From: an uncultured Sphingomonadaceae bacterium
Lineage (GTDB): Bacteria > Pseudomonadota > Alphaproteobacteria > Sphingomonadales > Sphingomonadaceae
Length of the DNA: 64,000 nt
Assembly (NCBI GenBank): GCA_947495985.1
Contig: CANMBD010000001.1
Span: 1,364,001-1,428,000, forward strand
Reading direction: 5' to 3'
The notes beneath the pieces were generated by a model that was not told the origin of the DNA, did not search any database, and worked only from the letters and a program-made list of their open reading frames with translations. The position numbers and the translations under genes are program-made. Below, in pieces: positions 29,456 to 37,404 of the stretch. How positions within the stretch are numbered: the stretch's first letter is position 1; every line of letters begins with the position of its first letter.

Positions 29456-30700
29456 GTGACAGCGATTGATTACAAATGCTATCAGTTTCAAATGAAAGCA
29501 AATCCTCTTCCCGAAAGCGCTGTTCTGGAAATTGCCGAAGGCTTGCCGCTTCTGCAACGCACGGAAACCTGGTCCAGAGTCAATAGCGGCACCACCAATC
29601 TGGATGGCTTGAAAACCGTTGCTGGCCAGTTGGCAGATGCTTTTTCTGCCTTGCCTGGGGACATAAAACTGGTTGATCCAGATCCGGTCGAAGCCTTACG
29701 CTCCGACGGTTCCGTTGATCAGGTCCAGCGGGGTCAACACCTCCATGGTTCTATCCGTCCTGACGCACCGGTGCGGATATTGCTTACCGGCCACATGGAT
29801 ACTGTTTTCCCTGCCGATCACCATTTCCAGAATCTCGAATGGATCGAAGATGGCGTGCTCAATGGCCCCGGGTTGGCGGATATGAAGGGCGGACTGTCCG
29901 TCATGCTCGGAGCGCTGCAATTGCTGGAACAAAGCGAACAGGCCAACCATATCGGCTATGACATCATGATCAACAGCGATGAAGAAGTGGGTTCTGCTTC
30001 CTCCTCTGCGCTGATTGAACGCTGCGCCAGGGGCAAGGTCGCCGCCCTCACCTACGAACCTGCTCTGCCCGATGGCACTCTGGCCGGCGAACGCGGCGGT
30101 AGTGGTAATTTCTCGATCATTTTTACGGGCAAAAGCGCCCATGCTGGCCGCAACCCCGATGAAGGTCGCAATGCGCTGGTCGCTGCTGCCGATATGGCTT
30201 TGCAACTGAAGGCCCTCCACCGCGAAGGATTGAGTGTTAACCCGGCCAAAATTGAAGGCGGCGGGCCGAATAATGCAGTGCCGGATCATGCGATCCTGCG
30301 CGTGAATTTCCGCCCCAAAACGCTGGCAGACCAGCAAGAGGCCCAAAGCACGCTTGATAATCTGGTCGGCATTATCGCCCGTGGACATGATCTTGATGTG
30401 CATTGCCATGGCGGCTTTGGTCGTCCGCCCAAGCCAATTGACCCACAAGCGGAAAAACTGTTCCATCTGGTCAAAAGCTGCGGCGCGGATCTGGGGCTGG
30501 ACATTAACTGGCGGGGGACCGGTGGTGTTTGTGACGGGAACAATATTGCAGCTTGCGGAGTGCCGGTTGTTGACACAATGGGGGTCCGCGGCGGCGCTAT
30601 TCACAGCGCGGACGAGTTTCTGATCACGGGCAGTCTTGTCGAACGCACACAGTTATCGGCTCTGACAATCATGCGTATTGCCGCCAAAGGGGGACTATGA
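29456..30700 (+). CDS. M20-family metallohydrolase (carboxypeptidase G2-like)
   Basis: A two-zinc amidohydrolase or peptidase. Metal ligands and catalytic residues are in ILLTGHMDTVFPADH, NGPGLADMKGG, NSDEEVGS (catalytic Glu pair), LTYEPALPDG and the C-terminal GAIHSADEF; the dimerisation domain starts at FTGKSAHAG. In this cluster it could act on an acylated amino acid of arginine breakdown, replacing or assisting astE, but that is a guess. Start is either GTG 29456 or ATG 29492 (MKANPLP). It overlaps astA by ATGA, so it is coupled to it. Confidence 0.88.
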   Translation: MTAIDYKCYQFQMKANPLPESAVLEIAEGLPLLQRTETWSRVNSGTTNLDGLKTVAGQLADAFSALPGDIKLVDPDPVEALRSDGSVDQVQRGQHLHGSIRPDAPVRILLTGHMDTVFPADHHFQNLEWIEDGVLNGPGLADMKGGLSVMLGALQLLEQSEQANHIGYDIMINSDEEVGSASSSALIERCARGKVAALTYEPALPDGTLAGERGGSGNFSIIFTGKSAHAGRNPDEGRNALVAAADMALQLKALHREGLSVNPAKIEGGGPNNAVPDHAILRVNFRPKTLADQQEAQSTLDNLVGIIARGHDLDVHCHGGFGRPPKPIDPQAEKLFHLVKSCGADLGLDINWRGTGGVCDGNNIAACGVPVVDTMGVRGGAIHSADEFLITGSLVERTQLSALTIMRIAAKGGL

Positions 30701-31716
30701 CGAATTTCAAAATAAGAGCGGCGCGGATCGATGATCTGCAGCATCTTTACGAGATGGCAAAGCTGACCGGCGGCGGGTTCACAAACCTGCCCGCTGACAA
30801 AGACAGCCTGACGGCGAAGCTGGGGCGTTCCACCCGCGCTTTCGATCGGACGTCGGATGAGCACGGCAATGACCTGTTTGTGATGGTGCTCGAAAATGTC
30901 GAAACCGGCGCGGTCCGCGGGACATCGCAGCTATTCACCATGGTCGGGCAAAGCTGGCCATTTTATTCCTATCGCCTCAGCACCTTGTCACAGACCAGCA
31001 AGGAACTGGACCGGACTTTTCGCGCGGAAATGCTGACTTTGGTAACCGATCTGGAAGGCGCCAGCGAAGTTGGAGGCCTGTTCCTCCACCCCGGCGAGCG
31101 CGCGGGAGGACTGGGCATGCTCTTGGCACGCAGCCGCTATCTGTTCATCAAGGAGCACCGGTCCCGCTTTGGTGATCGCCTGTTTGCAGAATTGCGCGGT
31201 GTAATTGACGAAGCGGGCGGTTCGCCCTTCTGGGACGGGCTCGCTGGCCGCTTTTTCGGCATGGGCTTTCAGGAGGCGGATTATTTCAACGCTATCCATG
31301 GCAATCAGTTTATCGCCGACCTGATGCCAAAACATCCAATCTATACCGCGATGCTTAGCGAAACGGCGCGCGCTGCCATCGGCATCCCTCATCCCAATGG
31401 CCGAGCTGCGATGCGGATGCTGGAGAATGAGAATTTCTCTTATGACGGCTATGTCGATATTTTTGACGGCGGGCCAACGATGATCGCCAAGACGGATGAT
31501 GTGACCAGCGTAAAAAATGCAAAGTCTGACGAGATCGTGGCCATCACCGCTTCGGGATCAGGCCTGAAGTCCATTATCTCTTGCGGTAGGCTTCATGATT
31601 TTCAGGCCACTTACGCATTTATCGGTGAGGCAGAAGGCGGCGTAACGATTGATGAGGATGCCGCCGCCAGTCTGGGTCTGTCGGTCGGCGATACGATCGG
31701 ACATATTCCAAGGTAA
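30697..31716 (+). CDS. astA: Arginine N-succinyltransferase
   Basis: First enzyme of the ammonia-producing arginine succinyltransferase pathway, using succinyl-CoA. The 339 residues show the family opening IRAARIDDLQHLYEMAKLTG with GGGFTNLPADKDSL, SRYLFIKEHRSRFGDR and FWDGLAGRFFGMGFQEAD. The ATG overlaps the upstream stop and the next gene begins five bases after the stop, so hydrolase-astA-astB is one operon. Confidence 0.96.
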   Translation: MTNFKIRAARIDDLQHLYEMAKLTGGGFTNLPADKDSLTAKLGRSTRAFDRTSDEHGNDLFVMVLENVETGAVRGTSQLFTMVGQSWPFYSYRLSTLSQTSKELDRTFRAEMLTLVTDLEGASEVGGLFLHPGERAGGLGMLLARSRYLFIKEHRSRFGDRLFAELRGVIDEAGGSPFWDGLAGRFFGMGFQEADYFNAIHGNQFIADLMPKHPIYTAMLSETARAAIGIPHPNGRAAMRMLENENFSYDGYVDIFDGGPTMIAKTDDVTSVKNAKSDEIVAITASGSGLKSIISCGRLHDFQATYAFIGEAEGGVTIDEDAAASLGLSVGDTIGHIPR

Positions 31717-31721
31717 TCAGA

Positions 31722-32984
31722 ATGACAAAAGTTCAGGAAATAAATTTCGACGGGCTCATTGGTCCGAGTCACAATTATGCCGGGCTCAGCCTTGGCAACA
31801 TTGCCTCTTCAACCAATGCTGGCGAGGCATCTTATCCGCGCGAAGCGGCCTTGCAGGGCATCGCCAAAATGCGGCATAATATTGATCTCGGGCTGGCACA
31901 GGGCTTTTTCATGCCGCTGGATCGGCCCAATATCGGCTGGCTGGATCAACTGGGTACAACGATAGAAAGTGCAGAACCGCATGTTCGGGCCGCCGCCTAT
32001 TCTGCGTCATCCATGTGGGCAGCCAATGCAGCAACCGTCTCACCCGCGCAGGATAGCGAAGACGGAAGGTGCCATTTGACGGTCGCGAACCTGCAAACCA
32101 TGCCGCATCGCAGCCATGAATGGCCGGGTACTCTCGCGCAGCTGCGGCTCGCTTTTGCCAATCCGGATCATTTTGCTGTTCATGGGCCGATTCCTTCTCC
32201 TTTTGGGGACGAAGGCGCAGCCAACCACATGCGATTATGCGCGTCTCATGGCGAGGCGGGAATCGAGATATTTATCTATGGCAAGAGCGGCGGCCCCTTC
32301 CCCGCTCGCCAGCATGTCGAAGCCAGCAAAGCGGTGGCAAGGAAACATGGGCTGCAAAACGACCTGGTCATTTTCGCGCAGCAATCAGACAAGGCCATCG
32401 CCGCTGGAGCTTTTCACAATGATGTCGTTGCTGTTGCCAATGAGCAGGTGCTATTCGCTCATGAAGATGCGTTTGAGCACCGCGATGATTTTTATGCAGA
32501 AGTACAAAGCAAGTTCCCGCAAGCAGAAATTATCACTGTGCCGGCCGACAAGGTGAGCTTGGCCGATGCAATCACATCCTATTTGTTCAACGCACAGCTG
32601 GTTACCCTGCCCAATGACGGCGGTATGGCTCTGATTCTGCCGACCGAGGCGAAAGACAATCAAGCGGTTTGGTCCTATTTACAGGAATTGATGTCTGGCA
32701 ACGGCCCGATCCGCAAACTCTGTCCTGTCGATGTCCGGCAATCCATGGCCAATGGCGGTGGCCCTGCCTGCTTGCGGTTGCGCGTTGTCGCCGATCCGAA
32801 GGTTGTCGATCAGCGTTTCATGGCAACGCCGGAAAAGCTCGACGCCATGGCCGGGGTGGTCGAACAATATTGGCCGGAAACCATCATGCCTGATCAACTG
32901 ACCGATGCCGATCTACTCGCGAGCATCCAAAATGCGCGAAAAGCGCTTTTGGAGGCATGTGCCCTGACCGAGCTTGCGACCTGA
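31722..32984 (+). CDS. astB: N-succinylarginine dihydrolase
   Basis: Converts N2-succinylarginine to N2-succinylornithine, CO2 and ammonia. The 420-residue product has the opening NFDGLIGPSHNYAGLSLGN, GDEGAANHMRLC, AFHNDVVAVANE and the catalytic Cys in GGGPACLRLRV, as expected of AstB. The later pathway genes astC, astD and astE are not in the window. Confidence 0.97.
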   Translation: MTKVQEINFDGLIGPSHNYAGLSLGNIASSTNAGEASYPREAALQGIAKMRHNIDLGLAQGFFMPLDRPNIGWLDQLGTTIESAEPHVRAAAYSASSMWAANAATVSPAQDSEDGRCHLTVANLQTMPHRSHEWPGTLAQLRLAFANPDHFAVHGPIPSPFGDEGAANHMRLCASHGEAGIEIFIYGKSGGPFPARQHVEASKAVARKHGLQNDLVIFAQQSDKAIAAGAFHNDVVAVANEQVLFAHEDAFEHRDDFYAEVQSKFPQAEIITVPADKVSLADAITSYLFNAQLVTLPNDGGMALILPTEAKDNQAVWSYLQELMSGNGPIRKLCPVDVRQSMANGGGPACLRLRVVADPKVVDQRFMATPEKLDAMAGVVEQYWPETIMPDQLTDADLLASIQNARKALLEACALTELAT

Positions 32985-33006
32985 TTTTCGGGCCTCAACT
33001 GTCGAG

Positions 33007-33022
33007 TTAACTTACAGTTAAC
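33007..33022 (+). promoter_or_regulatory. Full CtrA-type box (TTAA-N7-TTAAC)
   Basis: TTAACTTACAGTTAAC matches the CtrA consensus TTAA-N7-TTAAC exactly. It lies 38 bases upstream of the GG of a sigma-54-type promoter and 65 bases before the small membrane-protein gene. CtrA is the cell-cycle and motility response regulator of alphaproteobacteria. Binding is inferred; the gene for CtrA is not in the window. Confidence 0.6.
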
Positions 33023-33059
33023 TATATCGGCAATTGCGAAACTCCCGCTTTTCTGGGCT

Positions 33060-33075
33060 TGGCACGGTGCTTGCT
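33060..33075 (+). promoter_or_regulatory. Sigma-54 promoter, perfect consensus
   Basis: TGGCACG-GTGC-TTGCT agrees at every position with TGGCACG-N4-TTGCW, with GG and GC ten bases apart. Twelve bases beyond the GC puts transcription start at about 33086-33087, at the ATG of the 76-residue ORF. No Shine-Dalgarno sequence precedes that ATG, which fits a leaderless message. Confidence 0.7.
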
Positions 33076-33086
33076 GCGTCTCTGTC

Positions 33087-33317
33087 ATGTGGAAAAAATT
33101 CAAACGACTGTTCATCATCAAAACCAAGTTTGAAGCGTTCTTGATCATCTATGCACTGGCGACTGGCGCCGTCGCGAGAGGTCAGGATTATCTGATGCAA
33201 TATCCCGGTTTTGGTGGAAAGCTGCTATTCTTAGCCTGCACTGGCGCAGTTTTCATGGCCGGAGCCAAGATGCTGGATGCGATCGACTATCGCAGAGCCT
33301 ATGGGCCAGACTATTAG
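33087..33317 (+). CDS. Small membrane protein, conserved-looking, function unknown
   Basis: A 76-residue protein with a basic N-terminus (MWKKFKRLFIIKTKFE), a hydrophobic stretch at about 17-31 (FLIIYALATGAVA) and a second at about 46-60 (LLFLACTGAVFMAGA), ending in an acidic/aromatic tail. Two short membrane segments are likely. I know similar unnamed proteins from sphingomonads but no function. No ribosome site precedes the start; the predicted sigma-54 transcription start coincides with it. It is convergent with ssrA. Confidence 0.75.
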   Translation: MWKKFKRLFIIKTKFEAFLIIYALATGAVARGQDYLMQYPGFGGKLLFLACTGAVFMAGAKMLDAIDYRRAYGPDY

Positions 33318-33349
33318 GAAAGTCCGTTTTCCTTAACATCTCATGTGCC

Positions 33350-33768
33350 GAGAGATATTCGATCACAGCACATCCAAAACCATCCAGTGGTAAGCCGCTG
33401 TTGCTCGGCACTAAGTCATATTTATAAGTGGGGGTTTCTGTTGCTCGGTACCCCCAAACCGCCGGTATCCCTTCTGTTGCCCGGTGGGTCCAACCGCGCT
33501 TTAACTTCTTAAGTTACAACCGTGAGGTCGTTGGCTTAAGCCGCTACTGCGAGTGCTTCGTTATCGTTTGCACTTATAGTTTTTGAGCAATCACGGCATA
33601 CTCAGGCCGGGTAAAAATAATGCTTTTCAACACACGTCGATCCTGGTTCGGCCCCATCAACAAAGATGTCCAAAAACATCCCAAATGGTGGAGCCGCCGG
33701 GTACTGCCCCCGGGTCCGTTGTGCCTATTGCACATCACAATTTATCACCATAGTCCGCCGAAGCGGAC
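33350..33768 (-). ncRNA. ssrA: tmRNA, circularly permuted two-piece form
   Basis: Read on the minus strand. The acceptor piece runs from 33768 (hairpin GTCCGC-TTCG-GCGGAC) to CCA at 33686, about 83 nt, and contains a T-arm (GACCCGGGGGCAGTACCCGG). A 30-base intervening segment (33656-33685) is presumably removed. The coding piece starts GGGGCCGAACC at 33655; GGGGCCG pairs with CGGCTCC of the acceptor piece to form the 7-bp acceptor stem. The tag frame at 33571-33536 reads ANDNEALAVAA then TAA. Three hairpin or pseudoknot regions follow, each with a GCAACAG loop. The 3' end near 33350 is approximate. Confidence 0.93.
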
Positions 33769-33774
33769 AGGCCC

Positions 33775-33802
33775 TATATAGGCGCTTAATTCTGAATGAA
33801 AA
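33775..33802 (-). promoter_or_regulatory. Probable sigma-70-type promoter of ssrA
   Basis: On the minus strand TTTTCA (33797-33802) and TATATA (33775-33780) are separated by 16 bases, and the -10 lies six bases before 33768, the 5' end expected from an 83-nt acceptor piece. The agreement of the two estimates is the main support. Confidence 0.5.
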
Positions 33803-33813
33803 GAGAATGCCGC

Positions 33814-33849
33814 AAAAATATGGGCGCGGATATTGCTATCCACGCCCAT
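33814..33849 (-). terminator. Rho-independent terminator of mscL
   Basis: On the minus strand a 13-bp stem (ATGGGCGTGGATA with its complement, one G-T pair) closes a GCAA tetraloop and is followed by TATTTTTG. It lies 31 bases after the mscL stop and just upstream of the ssrA promoter, so it insulates the two. Confidence 0.85.
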
Positions 33850-33880
33850 AGATATCGTGCTTAAACACCTGATTTAGCGT

Positions 33881-34300
33881 TTATTTTTTCAAGTTGTCAC
33901 GAATTTCGGTCAACAAATCAATTTCACTTGGGCCAGAAGGAGCTTCTTCTTCCTTCTTCGCCATCACTTTGTTGGCATAGCGGACAATCATGAAAATGAT
34001 GAAAGCCAGTATGATGAAATTTATGACCACAGTCAGGAACTGACCCCAACCCAGCATCGGAACACCCGCTTCTTTCAACGCCGCATAGTCGGTTGAGCCG
34101 GCCAATTCGGCTGGCGGCGTGCCGAGCAGGATGAACATTTTTGAGAAGTCAGGTGTACCAAGAACCGCGCTAACGATCGGCATGATGACATCTTCGGTCA
34201 GTGATGTCGTGATGGTAGCAAAAGCGGCACCGATGATGACCGCAACTGCCAAATCCAGCACATTGCCTTTCAGGATAAACTCTTTAAATTCCGCAAACAT
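33881..34300 (-). CDS. mscL: Large-conductance mechanosensitive channel
   Basis: Releases solutes on hypo-osmotic shock. The 139-residue protein has FKEFILKGNVLDLAVAVIIG (N-terminal helix and TM1), a periplasmic loop, TM2 with VINFIILAFIIFMIV, and a charged C-terminal helix (KKEEEAP ... LLTEIRDNLKK). The start at 34300 has AAGAGGAG seven bases upstream; the frame open to 34420 is not used. It diverges from lemA. Confidence 0.96.
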   Translation of the reverse strand: MFAEFKEFILKGNVLDLAVAVIIGAAFATITTSLTEDVIMPIVSAVLGTPDFSKMFILLGTPPAELAGSTDYAALKEAGVPMLGWGQFLTVVINFIILAFIIFMIVRYANKVMAKKEEEAPSGPSEIDLLTEIRDNLKK

Positions 34301-34443
34301 AGCAATACTCCTCTTCCCCGTAAGATGTTGGCTAATTGCCCGAATACCTCTGATTTGTCGAGGGAAGTCATTGCATTTGCCTGTTTTCGTACCTATTTTT
34401 ACATTTGATGAGGCGATCAATTGGAACGTGGGAGAAAATCAAC

Positions 34444-35034
34444 ATGCGTGGCAAGTTAAGCAAATTTTTGATGGTACCGGTTTTGGCAATGGCGCTGAGC
34501 GCTTGCGGCATTAACAGTGTGCCCACAGCTGAAGAACAGGCCAAAGCCAAATGGGCCGATGTCGAGAGCACTTACCAACGCCGCGCTGATTTGATCCCCA
34601 ATCTGGTGGAAACGGTCAAAGGCTTTGCGGCGCAGGAACAGGATACTCTGACCGCTGTGGTGGAAGCACGTGCGAAAGCGACATCTATCCAGGTCAGTGC
34701 AGATGATTTGGGTGATGCTTCAAAAATTCAGGAATTTGCCGCAGCGCAGGGTCAGCTTTCACAAGGTCTGGGCCGCTTGTTGGCAACTGTAGAATCCTAT
34801 CCTGACCTCAAATCCAATCAAAATTTTCTGGCTCTGCAAAGCCAGCTTGAAGGTACCGAAAACCGCATCAATGTGGCCCGCCGGGATTATAACGAGGCGG
34901 TCCGGCAATATAATACGACCATCCGGACCTTCCCCGACATTATCGGCGCCAAGATCATCCACGGTGCAGAACCAATGGAGCCATTTACGGCGACAACCGA
35001 AGGTGCCGACGAAGCGCCAACTGTAGCGTTTTAA
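34444..35034 (+). CDS. lemA: LemA-family lipoprotein
   Basis: A membrane-anchored helical protein of unknown biochemical role. Signal peptide ends at ALSAC (lipidated Cys about 21). WADVESTYQRRADLIPNLVETVK and the C-terminal RINVARRDYNEAVRQYNTTI are diagnostic of LemA. The start at 34444 (MRGKLSK) follows GGGAGA. The TPM-domain gene begins six bases after the stop, the usual LemA-TPM pairing. Confidence 0.94.
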   Translation: MRGKLSKFLMVPVLAMALSACGINSVPTAEEQAKAKWADVESTYQRRADLIPNLVETVKGFAAQEQDTLTAVVEARAKATSIQVSADDLGDASKIQEFAAAQGQLSQGLGRLLATVESYPDLKSNQNFLALQSQLEGTENRINVARRDYNEAVRQYNTTIRTFPDIIGAKIIHGAEPMEPFTATTEGADEAPTVAF

Positions 35035-35040
35035 ACCGTA

Positions 35041-35865
35041 ATGCGATATTTCCCCCACAGCATTGTCGCAGCAATTTGGGCTGCCTTGATTTTGTCCATC
35101 ACTGCCGTCTCAGTGCCTGCGGCGGCCCAAAACTTCCCTGAATTGACCGGACGTGTAGTCGATCAGGCAGATTTGCTTGATCCGGCGCAGGAGGCGTCTC
35201 TGACGGCTAAACTGGAAGCCCTTGAGGTCAACTCAACCCGGCAACTGGTTGTGGCTACGGTTTCCAGTTTGGACGGTTATGATATTGCCGACTATGGCTA
35301 TCAGCTTGGCCGGACATGGGGCATCGGGCAGGATGGTGACGGCGAAACGGAAAAAGACAATGGCGTCATATTGCTGGTCGCACCCAATGATCGCAAGGTC
35401 CGCATAGAGGTTGGTTACGGGCTGGAAGGCATCATGACCGATGCGCTGTCCAGCATGATCATTCAGAATGACATCTTGCCACAATTTCGAAACGGCAACA
35501 TGCCGGCTGGTATTGAGGCTGGCGTCGACCGGATCGCGATGCAGCTCACACTGCCCGAAGAAGAAGCACGCGCCTTTGCAACACAGGCAGTGGCTCAACA
35601 ACGTGAACGTTCCAATGATGGTGAAGGCGGTTTGATCATATTCTGGATCATCGTCGGAATAGTTATCATTGTAATGTCGATATCCGGTTCCCGTGGCGGC
35701 AGGCGTTATCGCGGCGGCTCTGGCCCCGTTGTTATCTGGGGCGGTGGCGGCTCCAGCGGATGGGGTAGTTCCAGCGGCGGATTTAGCAGCGGCGGCTTTG
35801 GCGGTGGCGGTTTTAGCGGCGGTGGCGGCAGTTTCGGCGGTGGCGGCGCATCGGGAGGATGGTAA
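35041..35865 (+). CDS. TPM-domain exported protein with glycine-rich tail
   Basis: A YgcG-type membrane protein: signal peptide (to about VPAAAQ, residue 30), TPM_phosphatase domain (GRVVDQADLLDPAQE ... VRIEVGYGLEGIMTDA, about residues 36-160), one transmembrane helix (LIIFWIIVGIVIIVMSI), then about 70 residues that are almost only Gly and Ser with scattered Phe and Trp. That low-complexity tail is encoded by GGC-rich repeats at about 35700-35860. Function is unknown; the family accompanies LemA. Confidence 0.9.
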   Translation: MRYFPHSIVAAIWAALILSITAVSVPAAAQNFPELTGRVVDQADLLDPAQEASLTAKLEALEVNSTRQLVVATVSSLDGYDIADYGYQLGRTWGIGQDGDGETEKDNGVILLVAPNDRKVRIEVGYGLEGIMTDALSSMIIQNDILPQFRNGNMPAGIEAGVDRIAMQLTLPEEEARAFATQAVAQQRERSNDGEGGLIIFWIIVGIVIIVMSISGSRGGRRYRGGSGPVVIWGGGGSSGWGSSSGGFSSGGFGGGGFSGGGGSFGGGGASGGW

Positions 35866-36551
35866 TGAAAAAGGTCAACCAGCTTTCTGAAGCCGATCAC
35901 AAGCTTGTTACGGCAGCAGTCAGCGAAGCAGAAAAGTCCACTGACGGAGAGATTGTCACGATCGTGACCGATCTGTCAGACAAATATCATGATGCCGGGC
36001 TGCAATGGGCTATTGGTATCACATTCTTCTTCTTGTCGACGCTCGCTGTTTTTCCGGCCTTTTATCAATCAATAATAACGGGCCTATTTGGCGGCTGGGA
36101 ACAGGATTTCGCCACCGCGGGCGAGCAAATGGCAGTGCTCTTCATTGCCAGCGTCACCCTGTTTCTTGTGATGCGTTATCTCTTTGCATGGATGCCGCTG
36201 CGACTATTGGTAACGCCGAAAAGTACCAAACAGCGCCGCGTGCGCAAGCGGGCGATAGACTTTTTCAAAGTAGGTGCAGAGCGCAGAACTATGGGCTTGA
36301 CTGGAATATTGATATACGTTTCCCTGAAGGAACATCGTGCAGAAATTGTTGCCGATCAGGCCATTGCGGAAAAAGTCTCTCCCGAAGTCTGGGGCGAGGC
36401 CATGGTTGCGCTGATCGATGAAGTCCGCGCTGGCAGACCTGGCGAAGGGATGGCAGCGGCCGTCAAGCATGTCGGCGTGGTGCTGAAGGAGCATTTTCCC
36501 AAGACTGACAAAAATCCCAATGAACTGCCAGATCGGTTGATCGAAATTTGA
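35865..36551 (+). CDS. TPM-domain membrane protein
   Basis: A 228-residue paralogue-type TPM protein: an N-terminal part (VSEAEKSTDGEIVTIVTD), two transmembrane helices (about residues 48-70 and 85-108), and a C-terminal part with MGLTGILIYVSLKEHRAEIVAD. The start at 35865 (MKKVNQ) overlaps the preceding TAA by one base and has GGGAGG upstream. The earlier ATG at 35859 would lie inside that ribosome site. It continues the lemA operon. Confidence 0.87.
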   Translation: MKKVNQLSEADHKLVTAAVSEAEKSTDGEIVTIVTDLSDKYHDAGLQWAIGITFFFLSTLAVFPAFYQSIITGLFGGWEQDFATAGEQMAVLFIASVTLFLVMRYLFAWMPLRLLVTPKSTKQRRVRKRAIDFFKVGAERRTMGLTGILIYVSLKEHRAEIVADQAIAEKVSPEVWGEAMVALIDEVRAGRPGEGMAAAVKHVGVVLKEHFPKTDKNPNELPDRLIEI

Positions 36552-37090
36552 GTGGCGGAAATTCCGACACGCCAGATTCCGGCGCACCTGTCGAAACCAT
36601 GTGGGAAGGCCGTTTCATAACAGCCAAAAGACAGGGCCGCTGGGAATATGTGTCACGCAGTCGCGGTATCCGGGCAGCCGTCATATTGGCGATCGATGAA
36701 GGTCATGTCCTGTTGGTCGAGCAATATCGCGTGCCACTAGGTAAAAACTGCATAGAGCTTCCGGCAGGCCTGGTTGGTGATCATGATGATAATAGCGATG
36801 AGGACGCGTCTTTAGCGGCCATTCGAGAGTTGGAGGAAGAGACCGGTTACCGTGCCGGAACAATGGAAAATTGCGGCGAATTTTATTCATCGCCTGGCAT
36901 GGTATCAGAGAGCTTTTCGCTATTCAGGGCACATGACCTTAGCAAAGTCGGCGAAGGTGGCGGCGTGGAAGGTGAAAACATAATTGTCCACCGCATCGCG
37001 GTTGAAAAGCTTGATGACTTCATTGATCAAAAACGCGCTGAAGGCGCTGCAATCGATGTTAGGCTGCTGTTACTTTTTCAACCGAAATAA
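36548..37090 (+). CDS. Nudix hydrolase, ADP-ribose pyrophosphatase-like
   Basis: Hydrolyses a nucleoside diphosphate linked to another moiety, most likely ADP-ribose. The Nudix helix is LAAIRELEEETGY, preceded by ELPAGLVGD; an acidic insertion (DHDDNSDEDAS) separates the leading Gly from the helix, so the strict GX5EX7 spacing is broken. VLLVEQYRVPLGKNCIELPAG and FYSSPGMVSESF are typical of the NudF group. The start is a TTG overlapping the upstream stop (TTGA); an ATG at 36599 would shorten it by 17 residues. Confidence 0.87.
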   Translation: MSGGNSDTPDSGAPVETMWEGRFITAKRQGRWEYVSRSRGIRAAVILAIDEGHVLLVEQYRVPLGKNCIELPAGLVGDHDDNSDEDASLAAIRELEEETGYRAGTMENCGEFYSSPGMVSESFSLFRAHDLSKVGEGGGVEGENIIVHRIAVEKLDDFIDQKRAEGAAIDVRLLLLFQPK

Positions 37091-37099
37091 GCGCAATAT

Positions 37100-37378
37100 C
37101 TATCGAAAATTATCCGCATAGGCTTGGATTTTCAAAGTCTTATTCGGCGTAGGCACAATGGAATAAGATATACCATATTTGTCGGCATAAGCCTTTGCCG
37201 CATCAACATCAGGAAATTTCATCCGCACTTGTCGCTGTGTATCACCAGATCCCGCCCAACCGGTCAGTTTGTCCGCTTTGCGCGCTTCGGACGGTTCAAA
37301 TTCCAATATCCATTTGTCAGTCAGCGCCTTGCCTGACTGCATAGCATTCATGGGGTTCTGATAAATCCGTGCGGCCAT
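37100..37378 (-). CDS. NADH dehydrogenase accessory subunit, NDUFS4-like
   Basis: A 92-residue protein of the ETC complex I conserved-region family, the alphaproteobacterial counterpart of mitochondrial NDUFS4. ARIYQNPMNAMQSGK, WILEFEP, WAGSGDTQRQVRMKFPDVD and ISYSIVPTPNKTLKIQAYADNF are characteristic. The start at 37378 has GAAGGAAA upstream. The nuo operon is not in the window. It lies just downstream of the polyprenyl synthase gene. Confidence 0.92.
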   Translation of the reverse strand: MAARIYQNPMNAMQSGKALTDKWILEFEPSEARKADKLTGWAGSGDTQRQVRMKFPDVDAAKAYADKYGISYSIVPTPNKTLKIQAYADNFR

Positions 37379-37404
37379 CACATTTTCCTTCGCTGATGCT
37401 CGCC

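Noticed and set aside
29696..30604. 302-codon minus-strand ORF opposite the M20 hydrolase
   Set aside because: Complement of a conserved metallohydrolase; no independent motif or ribosome site.
33666..33851. 61-codon plus-strand ORF
   Set aside because: It runs through the antisense of the tmRNA acceptor piece, the ssrA promoter and the mscL terminator.
35700..35862. GGC-rich repeats
   Set aside because: These encode the Gly/Ser tail normal for TPM-domain proteins, not a separate repeat element.
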